Positions 43,784 through 51,960 of a stretch of DNA of 64,000 nt are shown here, in pieces; position 1 is the stretch's first letter; each line of letters begins with the position of its first letter. The DNA is taken from positions 3,100,001 to 3,164,000 of the forward strand of contig NZ_CP104275.1 of the NCBI RefSeq assembly GCF_025244925.1, read 5' to 3'. Both the position numbers and the translations under genes were made by a program. Origin of the DNA: Arthrobacter zhaoxinii. Lineage in GTDB: Bacteria > Actinomycetota > Actinomycetes > Actinomycetales > Micrococcaceae. The notes beneath the pieces are model-generated. The model ran no database searches, was not told the origin of the DNA, and saw nothing but the letters and a program-made list of their open reading frames with translations.

Positions 43784-43825
43784 TAAACACCTGAGGCCCC
43801 GCAACTGCGGAGCCTCAGGTGTTTA
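43784..43825. terminator. Strong bidirectional terminator
   Basis: TAAACACCTGAGGC (43784-43797) pairs exactly with GCCTCAGGTGTTTA (43812-43825), and CCGC/GCGG pairs again inside the loop. It lies 14 bases beyond the stop of the convergent SDR gene. Confidence 0.88.
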
Positions 43826-43839
43826 GCAAACCGGAACCC

Positions 43840-44748
43840 TTACGGGGACGGGGTTCCGCCGTTGACGTTCAGGGTTTCGCCAACCACGTAGCTGGATTCC
43901 GGGGACGCCAGGAAGACGTAGGCCGGGGCCAGTTCGGTAGGCTGGCCCGCACGGCCCAGCGGGGTGCTCTGACCGAACTCCGTCAGCGCTTCCTTCTGCT
44001 GTCCGTCGGACGGCTGCAGCGGAGTCCAGAACGGACCCGGCGCCACGGCGTTCACCCGGATGCCCTTGGGTGCCAGCTGCTGGCCCAGGCCCTTGGTGAA
44101 GTTGTTGATGGCCGCCTTGGTGCTGGCGTAGTCCAGCAGATCGGCGGACGGGTTGTACGCCTGGATCGAGGTGGTGTTGATGATGCTCGATCCGGCCGGA
44201 AGGTGCTTCAGCGCAGCCTTCGTCACCCGGAAGAACGAGTAGATATTGGTCTTGAACGTGTGGTCCAGCTGCTCATCGGAGAGATCCTCGAGGTTCTCCA
44301 CGGCAATCTGCTTACCCGCATTGTTGACCAGGATGTCCAGCCCGCCCAGGGCCGACACGGCATCCTCGACCAGCTGGCGGCAGTACTCGGGATCCTTGAG
44401 ATCACCGGGAAGCCGCACCAGCTTACGGCCGGTCTTCTCGACCACCTCGGCAATGTGCTGGGCGTCCGGCTCCTCCTCGGGAAGGTAGGAGATGGCGACG
44501 TCGGCCCCCTCGCGGGCGAAGGCAATGGCCACGGCCGCGCCAATGCCGGAGTCGCCGCCGGTGATGAGCGCCTTGCGGCCCTCCAGGCGGCCGGTGCCGC
44601 GGTAGGTATCCTCGCCGTGGTCCACGTGCGGGGTCATGTCCTTGTCCAGTCCCGGCTCGGGCTGGTCCTGAATGGGCGGGGCGATGGACGGGTAACGGTC
44701 CACGGGGTTCTGGAAGGTGTACTGGTCCGACTTGTTGCCGTTGGTCAT
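43840..44748 (-). CDS. SDR oxidoreductase, general stress protein 39/YghA type
   Basis: A 302-residue SDR with the N-terminal extension typical of this subgroup (about 45 residues, YPSIAPPIQDQPEPGLDKDM). Cofactor motif TGGDSGIGAAVAIAF follows, then NNAGKQ, and the catalytic SIQAYNPSADLLDYASTKAA with Tyr and Lys. The C-terminus ends in GETLNVNGG. Bacillus members are sigma-B stress proteins with unknown substrate. It is divergent from the universal stress protein gene and shares the palindromic region between them. Confidence 0.9.
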   Translation of the reverse strand: MTNGNKSDQYTFQNPVDRYPSIAPPIQDQPEPGLDKDMTPHVDHGEDTYRGTGRLEGRKALITGGDSGIGAAVAIAFAREGADVAISYLPEEEPDAQHIAEVVEKTGRKLVRLPGDLKDPEYCRQLVEDAVSALGGLDILVNNAGKQIAVENLEDLSDEQLDHTFKTNIYSFFRVTKAALKHLPAGSSIINTTSIQAYNPSADLLDYASTKAAINNFTKGLGQQLAPKGIRVNAVAPGPFWTPLQPSDGQQKEALTEFGQSTPLGRAGQPTELAPAYVFLASPESSYVVGETLNVNGGTPSP

Positions 44749-44829
44749 AGAAGTTCCCACTTTCGGTAGGTCAGTCCATTCGGGCGGTCCTGTCCGGACC
44801 GCCGTAATAGGCGGGCGCTCACGCTAACG

Positions 44830-44841
44830 TAAGCATGCTTA
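44830..44841. promoter_or_regulatory. TAAGCATGCTTA perfect palindrome (site 2 of 3)
   Basis: A perfect 12-base palindrome in the divergent promoter region of the stress SDR (start 82 bases away) and the universal stress protein (start 125 bases away). ATTACCCTATG follows directly. It could serve both promoters. Confidence 0.6.
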
Positions 44842-44965
44842 TTACCCTATGCCCGATTGCTGGTTCTGCTCAAGTCCGCGGTTCCGCCGCACAAATCGCC
44901 GCTGCTCTGGCCCTGCCCGCTGCCGGGGGCGCAAACTGCTGCTTATCCAACTTGGAAGGAACACC

Positions 44966-45406
44966 ATGACTGAGGGAACCCGGAAACGGATTGTGGTCGG
45001 AGTCGATGGCTCAGAGGAGTCGCTGGAGGCGCTTCGCCTCGCCCGTCGGCTGGCGGACCTGCTGGACTGCCGTATTGATGCCATCACGGTGTGGGAGTTT
45101 CCGGCAATGCTGGCCACGCCGTTTCCCACCGCCGATTGGTCGCCGCGGGTGGAAGCCGAGCGAGGCCTGGCCGAGGCGGTGGAAGCAGCCTTCGCAGGGG
45201 AGGGCACTCCTGGGGATCTGACCCAGTCAGCGGTGGCCGGGCAGACCGCCGGGGTGCTGATGGATGCCAGCCGCGGGGCGGAGATGCTGGTGGTGGGCAA
45301 CCGCGGCCGCGGCGGTTTTGCCGGGCTGCTGCTCGGTTCCGTCAGTACCACTGTGGCCGCGCATGCCTACTGCCCGGTGCTGATCGCCCGGCCGCACCGG
45401 GATTAA
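44966..45406 (+). CDS. Universal stress protein (UspA family)
   Basis: A 146-residue UspA-domain protein. IVVGVDGSEESLEALRLA forms the first strand and helix, and VVGNRGRGGFAGLLLGSVSTTVAAHAYCPVLI carries the ATP-binding G-2x-G-9x-G(S/T) motif, so it should bind ATP. Actinobacterial USPs respond to hypoxia, starvation or other stress. The start is ATG 44966 after GGAAGGAA. Its last five codons lie in the first copy of a 40-base tandem repeat. Confidence 0.9.
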   Translation: MTEGTRKRIVVGVDGSEESLEALRLARRLADLLDCRIDAITVWEFPAMLATPFPTADWSPRVEAERGLAEAVEAAFAGEGTPGDLTQSAVAGQTAGVLMDASRGAEMLVVGNRGRGGFAGLLLGSVSTTVAAHAYCPVLIARPHRD

Positions 45407-45510
45407 CCCGACACCACCGGGACTAGCGGGGCCGCACCGGGAGCAACCCAACAACATCGGGACTAGCGGGGCCACATCAGGACTAGCCCAACACCACCGG
45501 AACTAGCGGT
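45391..45510. repeat. Three 40-bp tandem repeats across convergent gene ends
   Basis: Copies at 45391-45430, 45431-45470 and 45471-45510 keep an exact 40-base period: GCC(G/A)CA(C/T)C(G/A)GG..., then CC(G/A)ACA, then GGGACTAGCGGG. Copy 1 encodes the end of the universal stress protein including its stop. Copy 3 encodes the end of the MFS pump on the other strand. Confidence 0.88.
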
Positions 45511-47026
45511 GGGCCGGAACCCGGCGCAGCAGCACCGCAGCCCCAATGGCGGCCAGCACCATGGTGACCACGCCGATCAGCGAGGTGATGTTGACGCCGG
45601 AATCGAAAGCGGCCTGCGCGGAATGCAGCAGCGCCGATCCCGTCTCGGCAGGCAGGCCGCGGGCAGCCTCCACCGCCCCGCCGAGGGTCTCCCCGGCCGA
45701 AGCAGCCTGTTCGGGATCCAGCCCGGCCGGAACGGAGACGCCGCTGCGGTAGGTAGCGGTCAGGATACTGCCCAGCACCGCCGTGCCCAGGACGGATCCG
45801 ATTTCGTAGGCGGTCTCGGAAATAGCCGAGGCGGATCCGGCGCGGGACGGCGGAACGCTGGCCAGGATCAGGTCATTGGAGATGGTTTCTGCAGCCCCCA
45901 CCCCGACCCCGAGCAGCAGGAACGCGATGACCAGCTGGAGCACGGTCACAGACTCCCCCGCAGCAAAGACCAGGGCATAGCCGGCTCCGTTGAAGAGCAG
46001 CCCGCCGGCCACCACAACCGCAGGGCGGACCCGCTTCACCAGGGGCACCACGGCCAGGCCGGTGATGATGGTGAGCACCAGCCCGGGAAGCATGGTTAGG
46101 CCGGCCTCGATGGGCGTCTGTCCAACCACAAGCTGCAGGTGCTGGGAGAGGAAGAAGATGAAGCCCACCATGGCGAACAGGCTGAGCAGGTTCGCGGCGA
46201 TGGAGCCGCTGAAGACCGGGTTCCGGAACAGCCGGACATCAAGCATCGGCTTTTCACGCGAAAGCTGGCGGCGGACAAAGAAGAAGCCCAGCACCAGGCC
46301 GACGGCGATGAACGGCAGGCCGGCAGCGGCGCCGTCGTGCGCGAACTCCTTGATGCCGTAGGTAACCGAGAGCATGGCACCCATGACCAGCACGACGCCG
46401 AACCGGTCGACGGCGCCGGGGCTGGGGTCCTTGGACTCGGGCAGCAGGATGGGCGCGAAGATCAGCAGCGGCAGCAGTACCGGGATGGACAGCAGGAACA
46501 CCGATCCCCACCAGAAGTGCTCGAGCAGCACGCCGCCCACAATCGGGCCCAGGGCCGCACCGCCGGAGAAACCGGCCGCCCAGATGGCAATGGCAAACCG
46601 GCGCTGGGACGGATCGGTGAAGATATTGCGGATCAGGGACAGTGTGGCCGGCATCAGCATGGCACCGAATACAGCCATCAGGGCACGGGCAACGATCAAC
46701 AGCGCCGCCGACGGCGCAAACGCAGCCACCAGGGAGAAGACCCCGAAGCCCACACTGCCGATCATCAGCAGGCGCAGTCGGCCGATCCGGTCACCAAGGC
46801 TGCCCATCGGCACCAGCAGGCCGGCCAGGACCAGGGCATAGACATCCACAATCCACAGCAGTTCGACGCCGGTGGGCGCCAGCGCCTGCGACAGCGACGG
46901 GATGGCAAAGCTGAGGACGTTGTTATCGATGGAGACGAGCAGCACGGGCAGCATCAGGATGACGAGTCCCCACCATTCGCGCGTGCCTGCACGCGTAGTT
47001 GCGGGATTTTCCTGGACCGCCAGCAC
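45503..47026 (-). CDS. MFS multidrug efflux pump, DHA2 family (SmvA/LfrA-like)
   Basis: A 507-residue pump with 14 membrane segments. LPVLLVSIDNNVLSFAIPSL in helix 1, GSLGDRIGRLRLLM in the first loop and GPIVGGVLLEHFWWGSVF (motif C) match the SmvA/LfrA subgroup that exports quaternary amines and dyes. The start is GTG 47026 because AAAGGAGG lies 5 bases upstream of it. A TTG further upstream would lie before that site. A TetR gene is divergent, with a palindromic operator between. Confidence 0.9.
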   Translation of the reverse strand: MLAVQENPATTRAGTREWWGLVILMLPVLLVSIDNNVLSFAIPSLSQALAPTGVELLWIVDVYALVLAGLLVPMGSLGDRIGRLRLLMIGSVGFGVFSLVAAFAPSAALLIVARALMAVFGAMLMPATLSLIRNIFTDPSQRRFAIAIWAAGFSGGAALGPIVGGVLLEHFWWGSVFLLSIPVLLPLLIFAPILLPESKDPSPGAVDRFGVVLVMGAMLSVTYGIKEFAHDGAAAGLPFIAVGLVLGFFFVRRQLSREKPMLDVRLFRNPVFSGSIAANLLSLFAMVGFIFFLSQHLQLVVGQTPIEAGLTMLPGLVLTIITGLAVVPLVKRVRPAVVVAGGLLFNGAGYALVFAAGESVTVLQLVIAFLLLGVGVGAAETISNDLILASVPPSRAGSASAISETAYEIGSVLGTAVLGSILTATYRSGVSVPAGLDPEQAASAGETLGGAVEAARGLPAETGSALLHSAQAAFDSGVNITSLIGVVTMVLAAIGAAVLLRRVPAHR

Positions 47027-47087
47027 AGCGTCCTCCTTTTGGAACAACGTTAGGAATTCATCGCGGGAAACACCCGAGTTACTACTG

Positions 47088-47103
47088 TACCGTCTAGACT
47101 GTA
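47088..47103. promoter_or_regulatory. TetR-type operator
   Basis: TACCGTCTAGACTGTA is a 16-base palindrome with one mismatched pair, centred on GTCTAGAC. It sits between the divergent efflux pump and TetR genes, 62 bases from the pump start and 50 bases from the regulator start, the usual place for an operator controlling both. Confidence 0.75.
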
Positions 47104-47153
47104 TGGTGGCGAATCTGCGGCAGTTTGGTCAGCTGATGGCGTAGCGTGAAGTC

Positions 47154-47720
47154 ATGTCCAACTCTCGCCCCGCCCGGGACCGCATCCTCGACGCCTATGA
47201 GGAACTGCTCATCAACGAAGGCCCCCGCGGCGCCACCCTCGACGCCGTCGTCGCGCGTGCCGAGGTTTCCAAAGGCGGCCTGCTCTATCACTTCAAAAAC
47301 AAGGAAGCGATGGCCGGTGCACTGATCGAAAAGCTCCGCGGCCTCGCTGCCACCGACCTGCAGACCATGCGCGAGGACCCCGAAGGCCCCGCCCGGTACC
47401 TGGTCCGCAGTTCCGTGTATGTGGGCAGCGAGCTGGACCGTGCCCTGATCGGCGTCGTCCGCCTGGCCCAGGCCTCGGACCCCGTGGCGTCGGACCTGCT
47501 GCAGGAGATCCACCGCAGCTGGTTCGATCTGGTCCATGACGAGGTGGGCGATCCCGGCATTGCCCGCGCCATCACCCTGCTGGCAGACGGGCTGTACTAC
47601 AACGAGGGCCTCCCCGGCGGCTGGCCGCAGGCCACCCGCGACAGCAGCCCGCACTCGGTGACGGACCTGCTGGAAATCGTGGACGTGCTGAAGTCCCACG
47701 CCCGGCAGACACGCACGTAA
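47154..47720 (+). CDS. TetR family repressor of the adjacent efflux pump
   Basis: A 188-residue TetR regulator. The N-terminal helix-turn-helix (about 5-50: RDRILDAYEELLINEGPRGATLDAVVARAEVSKGGLLYHFKNKEAM) is intact, followed by a C-terminal ligand domain. It is divergent from the DHA2 pump, with a matching palindrome between, so it most likely represses the pump until a substrate binds. Confidence 0.9.
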   Translation: MSNSRPARDRILDAYEELLINEGPRGATLDAVVARAEVSKGGLLYHFKNKEAMAGALIEKLRGLAATDLQTMREDPEGPARYLVRSSVYVGSELDRALIGVVRLAQASDPVASDLLQEIHRSWFDLVHDEVGDPGIARAITLLADGLYYNEGLPGGWPQATRDSSPHSVTDLLEIVDVLKSHARQTRT

Positions 47721-47791
47721 CCTCCGCGCGCACCCACCGCTGTCCGGCGTGGCAGGGACGCTCCCCACACGCCGTCTGTCACAGTGGTGCC

Positions 47792-48259
47792 ATGAAAACG
47801 AGCACAGCTGACCTTTTCGACGAACGCGGCGACGAGCTGGCGTCGGTGTCCCTGCAGTTCCAGGACCTGGGCGGGCAGGTGGGCTTCACCGGCCCGATCC
47901 GCACCGTCCGCTGCCTGGAGGACAACGGCATTATCAAGTCCCTGCTGAACTCCCCCGGCGAGGGGGCGGTCCTGGTGATCGACGGCGCCGGGTCACTGAA
48001 CACCGCGTTGATGGGGGACCTGATTGCCGGGGCTGCCGTGGACAACGGCTGGGCCGGCGTCGTTATCAACGGAGCCATCCGTGACCGCGCCGCCGTCGCC
48101 AAGCTGCCGCTGGGAGTGAAGGCGCTGGGCTCGAATCCGCGCAAGAGCGCGAAAAACTCTGTCGGCGAGGTGGATGTGCCCGTAGAGTTCGGCGGCGTCA
48201 CCTTCCGTCCGGGTGCGGTGCTCTACGCCGACGAGGACGGGATCCTCGTCGAACCCTAG
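47792..48259 (+). CDS. RraA family protein
   Basis: A 155-residue RraA-fold protein: LQFQDLGGQVGFTGPIRTVRC near the N-terminus, then VLVIDGAGSLNTALMGDLIAGAA, and VVINGAIRDRAAV, where the RD pair is the substrate/metal motif of 4-hydroxy-4-methyl-2-oxoglutarate aldolases. In E. coli RraA inhibits RNase E. Here it may be an aldolase or an RNase E regulator; sequence alone does not decide. The dienelactone hydrolase-like gene follows 8 bases later in the same transcript. Confidence 0.85.
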   Translation: MKTSTADLFDERGDELASVSLQFQDLGGQVGFTGPIRTVRCLEDNGIIKSLLNSPGEGAVLVIDGAGSLNTALMGDLIAGAAVDNGWAGVVINGAIRDRAAVAKLPLGVKALGSNPRKSAKNSVGEVDVPVEFGGVTFRPGAVLYADEDGILVEP

Positions 48260-48267
48260 GAGACCCG

Positions 48268-48855
48268 ATGGCCAACGTCCTGCTCTTCCACCACGCGCTC
48301 GGCCTGACCTCCGGCATGGATGCCTTCGCCGAGGTCCTGCGCGAAGCGGGCCACACGGTGACGGTGCCCGATCTCTATGACGGGCGGACCTTCACCGATC
48401 TGGAGGACGGGGTGGCCTATGCCCAGGAGATCGGCATGGACACCATCGAAGAACTGGGCGTCAGTATTGCGAACCGGTTCCCTGCGGAAATGGTCTATAT
48501 CGGCTTCTCGCTCGGTGTGATCCCGGCGCAGCGGCTGGCGCAGACCCGGCCCGGCGCCCGTGGCGCGGTGCTGGTCAGCGGCTGCATCCCGCTTGGCGCC
48601 TTCGCCGACACGTGGCCCGCCGGGGTACCGGTGCAGATCCACGGCATGGACGCGGATGAGGAATTCGTGGACAGCGGGGATCTGGACGCGGCCGAGAATC
48701 TGGCCGCGTCCACACCGGATGCGGAGCTCTTCCTCTATATGGGAGCGTCACACCTGTTCGCGGACATCAGCCAGCCGGATTACGACATGGACGCCGCGTT
48801 CACCCTCACCCGACTGGTGCTGCGGCTGCTGGAGCGGGCCGACAAACCCGCTTAG
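48268..48855 (+). CDS. Dienelactone hydrolase family protein
   Basis: A 195-residue alpha/beta hydrolase of the DLH type. FHHALGLTSGMDAF opens the fold. The nucleophile elbow expected at GFSLGVIPAQ (about 75) has serine, not the usual cysteine of dienelactone hydrolase. Asp in HGMDADEEFVDSGD and His in GASHLFADIS complete a triad. Substrate unknown. GGAGA precedes the ATG. Its end overlaps the convergent CoA-ester lyase gene by 4 bases. Confidence 0.84.
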   Translation: MANVLLFHHALGLTSGMDAFAEVLREAGHTVTVPDLYDGRTFTDLEDGVAYAQEIGMDTIEELGVSIANRFPAEMVYIGFSLGVIPAQRLAQTRPGARGAVLVSGCIPLGAFADTWPAGVPVQIHGMDADEEFVDSGDLDAAENLAASTPDAELFLYMGASHLFADISQPDYDMDAAFTLTRLVLRLLERADKPA

Positions 48856-49697
48856 GCGTTCCAGAGTCCGTAGGAGTCCGCCAGCGAGGAGATCTTCTGG
48901 GCGCGGGCCAGGCGCGGCAGGTAGGAGCCGTCGCCCACCACGGCGCCGGCGGCATGCGCTTCCAGCAGCTCGTGGGCCCAGGTGATTTCGGATTCGCTCG
49001 GCGAGAGTCCCTGGTTGATGAAGTCCGTGGCCTCGGGCATCAGGCACAGCTTGCCGGTCATGCCCATGCTCTGGGTGACCTTGCAGGCGTCCAGCAGCTT
49101 TTCCCCGAGCGCGCCGACGGTGGGACCGTCGATCGGGCCGGGCAGCTGGCCGACGCGGGAGGCGACCACGAGCTTGGAGCGGGCGTAGGCCAGCGCCATC
49201 GGATCGTCCGAGGCGCCGGTGTCGCGGCGGAAATCGCCGACGCCGAAGGCGAGCCGGAACGTGCCCGGTGCACTGGCAATGGCGGTGGCGTTTTCAATGC
49301 CGAGGGCGGATTCCACCAGGGCCAGCACCGGGGTGCCGGCCTGCAGCCGCATGGCCGTGTGGGTGACCTGCTCGGGCTTTTCGGTCATCGCGAGCATCAC
49401 GCCGCGCAGGCCCGGGGCCTTCGAGAGGGCGGCGAGGTCGTCGGCCCAGTAGTCGGTTTCGATGCCGTTGACGCGCACCCAGGCGGTCATGCCGGTGGAG
49501 AGGGCCTCGACGACGCGTTCGCGGGCTTCGGCCTTGCCGCCGGCGGGAACGGCATCCTCCATGTCGAAGACCACCGAATCGGCCTCGGACGCCAGCGCCG
49601 GTGCAAAATTCGCTTCATCTGCGGCGGAGGCCAGCAGCCAGGAGCGGGACAGTTTGGCGGGGAGGGCAGCAGCGCGGCTGTTTCGGAAGGGGGCCAT
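48852..49697 (-). CDS. CitE-like CoA-ester lyase (HpcH/HpaI superfamily)
   Basis: A 281-residue TIM-barrel protein of the citrate lyase beta-like group. SVVFDMEDAVPAGGKAEARE (about 41-60) carries the acidic metal site and WVRVNGIETDYWADDL the conserved Arg. VLALVESALGIENATAIA holds the second acidic residue, and FGVGDFRRDTG follows. Relatives cleave or form malyl-, citramalyl- or related CoA esters. It lies 80 bases downstream of allantoinase on the same strand and may be the last gene of the purine operon. Confidence 0.85.
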   Translation of the reverse strand: MAPFRNSRAAALPAKLSRSWLLASAADEANFAPALASEADSVVFDMEDAVPAGGKAEARERVVEALSTGMTAWVRVNGIETDYWADDLAALSKAPGLRGVMLAMTEKPEQVTHTAMRLQAGTPVLALVESALGIENATAIASAPGTFRLAFGVGDFRRDTGASDDPMALAYARSKLVVASRVGQLPGPIDGPTVGALGEKLLDACKVTQSMGMTGKLCLMPEATDFINQGLSPSESEITWAHELLEAHAAGAVVGDGSYLPRLARAQKISSLADSYGLWNA

Positions 49698-49777
49698 AAA
49701 TAAGACATTACTTTCACGGCTGTCGGTTGCGAAAATGCGACGGGCGTCATGTGGGCACCGTCACGCAAACAGTTCGG

Positions 49778-51136
49778 CTACGCCTCGCCCCGGCGCAGCA
49801 GCCGGCCGGCGGGAACGGCAGGGTCGACGTCGACGCCGGCCAGCAGTGTGCGGCGCACGACACCGGTGAGCTGCTTACCCGCGTACGGCGTGACCGGGTT
49901 GCGGTGCTGCAGGGAGGCCGGGTCCACGGTGAAGGTTTCCTCCGGTGCGAAGACTGCGAAGTCGGCGTCCTTGCCCGGCTCAATGCCGCCCTTCCGGTCC
50001 AGCCCGGCCAGTGCCGCGGGAGCCGCGGACATCCAGTGCAGCACCCGCTCCAGCGGAATTCCGCGGGAACGGGCCTCGGTCCAGATCAGCGCCAGGCCCA
50101 GCTGCAGGGAGGACACTCCGCCCCAGGCGACGCCGAAGTCTCCCCGCACCAGGTCCTTCAGGTCAGAGGTGCTGGGTGAATGGTCGGACACGATGCAGTC
50201 GATGGTGCCGTCCGCCAGGCCGGTCCAGAGCTGTTCCCGGTTCGCCGCCCCGCGTATCGGCGGGCAGCATTTGAAGGCCGTGGCGCCGTCGGGAATCTCC
50301 TCAGCGGTCAGGGTCAGGTAGTGCGGGCAGGTCTCGGCGGTGAGCCGGACGCCGTCGTCCTTCGCCGCGCGGATCAGGGGCAGCGCCTCGGCGGAGGACA
50401 AGTGCAGGATGTGCGCCCGCGCCCCGGTGCGCCGCGCCGCGTCGATGACCCGGCCGACGGCGGTGTTCTCCGCTTCCGGCGGCCGCGAGGCCAGGAACCC
50501 GGCGTACCGGGAACCGGCAGGGGTTGGTTGGATCTTGCCCGGGTCCTCGGCGTGGACGATCAGCAGCGCGTCGAAGGTTTTCAGTTCGGCGAGGACGGCT
50601 TCCATTTCCGCCGGTTCCAGATGCGGGAATTCGTCCACGCCGGAGTGGACCAGGAAGCATTTAAAGCCGAAGACCCCGGCGTCATGCAGCGGGCGCAGGT
50701 CGGCTGCGTTTCCGGGAACGGCGCCGCCCCAGAACCCGACGTCGACGGCAGCCTGCGGCCCGGCACACGCCCGTTTGGTCTCCAGGGCGTCCACTGTCAC
50801 GGTGGGCGGGATGCTGTTCAGCGGCATGTCGATCAGGGTAGTGATGCCGCCGGCCGCCGCCGCCCGGGTGGCCGAGGCGAACCCCTCCCACTCGGTGCGC
50901 CCGGGCTCGTTCACGTGCACGTGGGTGTCCACCAGTCCGGGCAGCAGGACTTCGTCCCCGGCCAGTTCCAGCAGCCGCTCTCCCGCCAGCCCGGTGCCGA
51001 GCGGCACGACGGCGGCAATGCTCCCGTTCCGCACGCCGACCTCCGCCGGTCCGATCCCGCCGGGGGTCAGCACGGCGCTGCCGCGGATCACCAGGTCGTA
51101 CCCGGCGCCGTCGTTGTACCCCGCGCCGTCGTGCAT
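49778..51136 (-). CDS. allB: Allantoinase
   Basis: A 452-residue cyclic amidohydrolase. [16 protein letters not shown] carries the first metal histidines and [14 protein letters not shown] the carbamylated lysine. [19 protein letters not shown] and CIVSDHSPS give the remaining ligands. Allantoinase opens allantoin to allantoate, and the adjacent genes make allantoin, so the assignment is strong. ATG 51136 follows GGAGG by 6 bases and overlaps the stop of the preceding gene (TGATG); GTG 51139 is an alternative. Confidence 0.93.
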   Translation of the reverse strand: MHDGAGYNDGAGYDLVIRGSAVLTPGGIGPAEVGVRNGSIAAVVPLGTGLAGERLLELAGDEVLLPGLVDTHVHVNEPGRTEWEGFASATRAAAAGGITTLIDMPLNSIPPTVTVDALETKRACAGPQAAVDVGFWGGAVPGNAADLRPLHDAGVFGFKCFLVHSGVDEFPHLEPAEMEAVLAELKTFDALLIVHAEDPGKIQPTPAGSRYAGFLASRPPEAENTAVGRVIDAARRTGARAHILHLSSAEALPLIRAAKDDGVRLTAETCPHYLTLTAEEIPDGATAFKCCPPIRGAANREQLWTGLADGTIDCIVSDHSPSTSDLKDLVRGDFGVAWGGVSSLQLGLALIWTEARSRGIPLERVLHWMSAAPAALAGLDRKGGIEPGKDADFAVFAPEETFTVDPASLQHRNPVTPYAGKQLTGVVRRTLLAGVDVDPAVPAGRLLRRGEA

Positions 51137-51960
51137 CACCGGCCTCCGAGCAGGACCTGGCGGTTCACGTCCTTATACAGGAGGTAGCGGAAGTTCGAGG
51201 GGCCGCCGGCGTAACAGGCCTGCGGGCAGAAGGCGCGCAGGGACAGGTAATCCCCCTCCTCCACCTCCACCCAGTCCTGGTTCAGCCGGTACACCGCCTT
51301 GCCCTCGAGCACGTACAGCCCGTGCTCCATCACGTGGGTTTCGGCGAACGGAATCACGGCTCCGGGTTCGAAGGTCACCACGTTCACGTGCATGTCATAG
51401 GCGACGTCCTCCACCGGGATCATCCGGGTGGTGCGCCATTTGTTGTCGGTGCCGGGCATCGGCGTCGGTTCAATCTCCGACTCGTTGCCGAACACCGGCG
51501 CGGGGGTGTGCCCCGGCAGCGGCTGGTGGGCCTTGCGGATCCAGGTGAACTTGGCCGGTTCCTGCCCCTCGTTGAACGCTCCCCACAGCGTTTCCGGCGG
51601 CAGGTAGGCGAACCCGCCCGGGGTCAGCACATGGTCCCGGCCCAGCCGGCGGACGGTAAGCGTGCCCTCGAGGACAAAGAGGAAGGACTGCACTTCCAGT
51701 TCCGGTTCGGGCGCCCGGGAGCCGCCGCCCGGGGCAATCTCCATCAGGTACTGGGCGAAGGTGGTGGCGCCGCCGGCGACGGGCCGGTTCAGGATCCAGG
51801 CGCGGGTGCCGGCCCATTCGGGCAGCACGCTCACCACGATGTCGCGCAGCACCCCGCGCGGAATCACGGTGTAGGCCTCGGTGACCACGGCGCGTCCGGT
51901 GAGCAGGTCGGTCTGGGCGGGCAGGCCGCCCTCGGGGGCGTAGTAGCGGGGGCGATTCAC
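51136..51960 (-). CDS. allE: (S)-ureidoglycine aminohydrolase
   Basis: A 274-residue bicupin. The second cupin carries the metal set in [26 protein letters not shown] (His and Glu residues about 196-221), and the first cupin [11 protein letters not shown] lacks it, as known for UGlyAH. The enzyme removes ammonia from ureidoglycine to give ureidoglycolate. GTG 51960 follows AAAAGG and overlaps the previous stop as GTGA. It sits between allantoinase and the CitE-like gene. Confidence 0.9.
   Translation of the reverse strand: MNRPRYYAPEGGLPAQTDLLTGRAVVTEAYTVIPRGVLRDIVVSVLPEWAGTRAWILNRPVAGGATTFAQYLMEIAPGGGSRAPEPELEVQSFLFVLEGTLTVRRLGRDHVLTPGGFAYLPPETLWGAFNEGQEPAKFTWIRKAHQPLPGHTPAPVFGNESEIEPTPMPGTDNKWRTTRMIPVEDVAYDMHVNVVTFEPGAVIPFAETHVMEHGLYVLEGKAVYRLNQDWVEVEEGDYLSLRAFCPQACYAGGPSNFRYLLYKDVNRQVLLGGR

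Noticed and set aside
43308..43804. Open frames with Trp/Cys/Gly repeats through the tandem repeat
   Set aside because: Open on both strands and several frames only because the repeat unit is a multiple of three without stops. No ribosome binding site.
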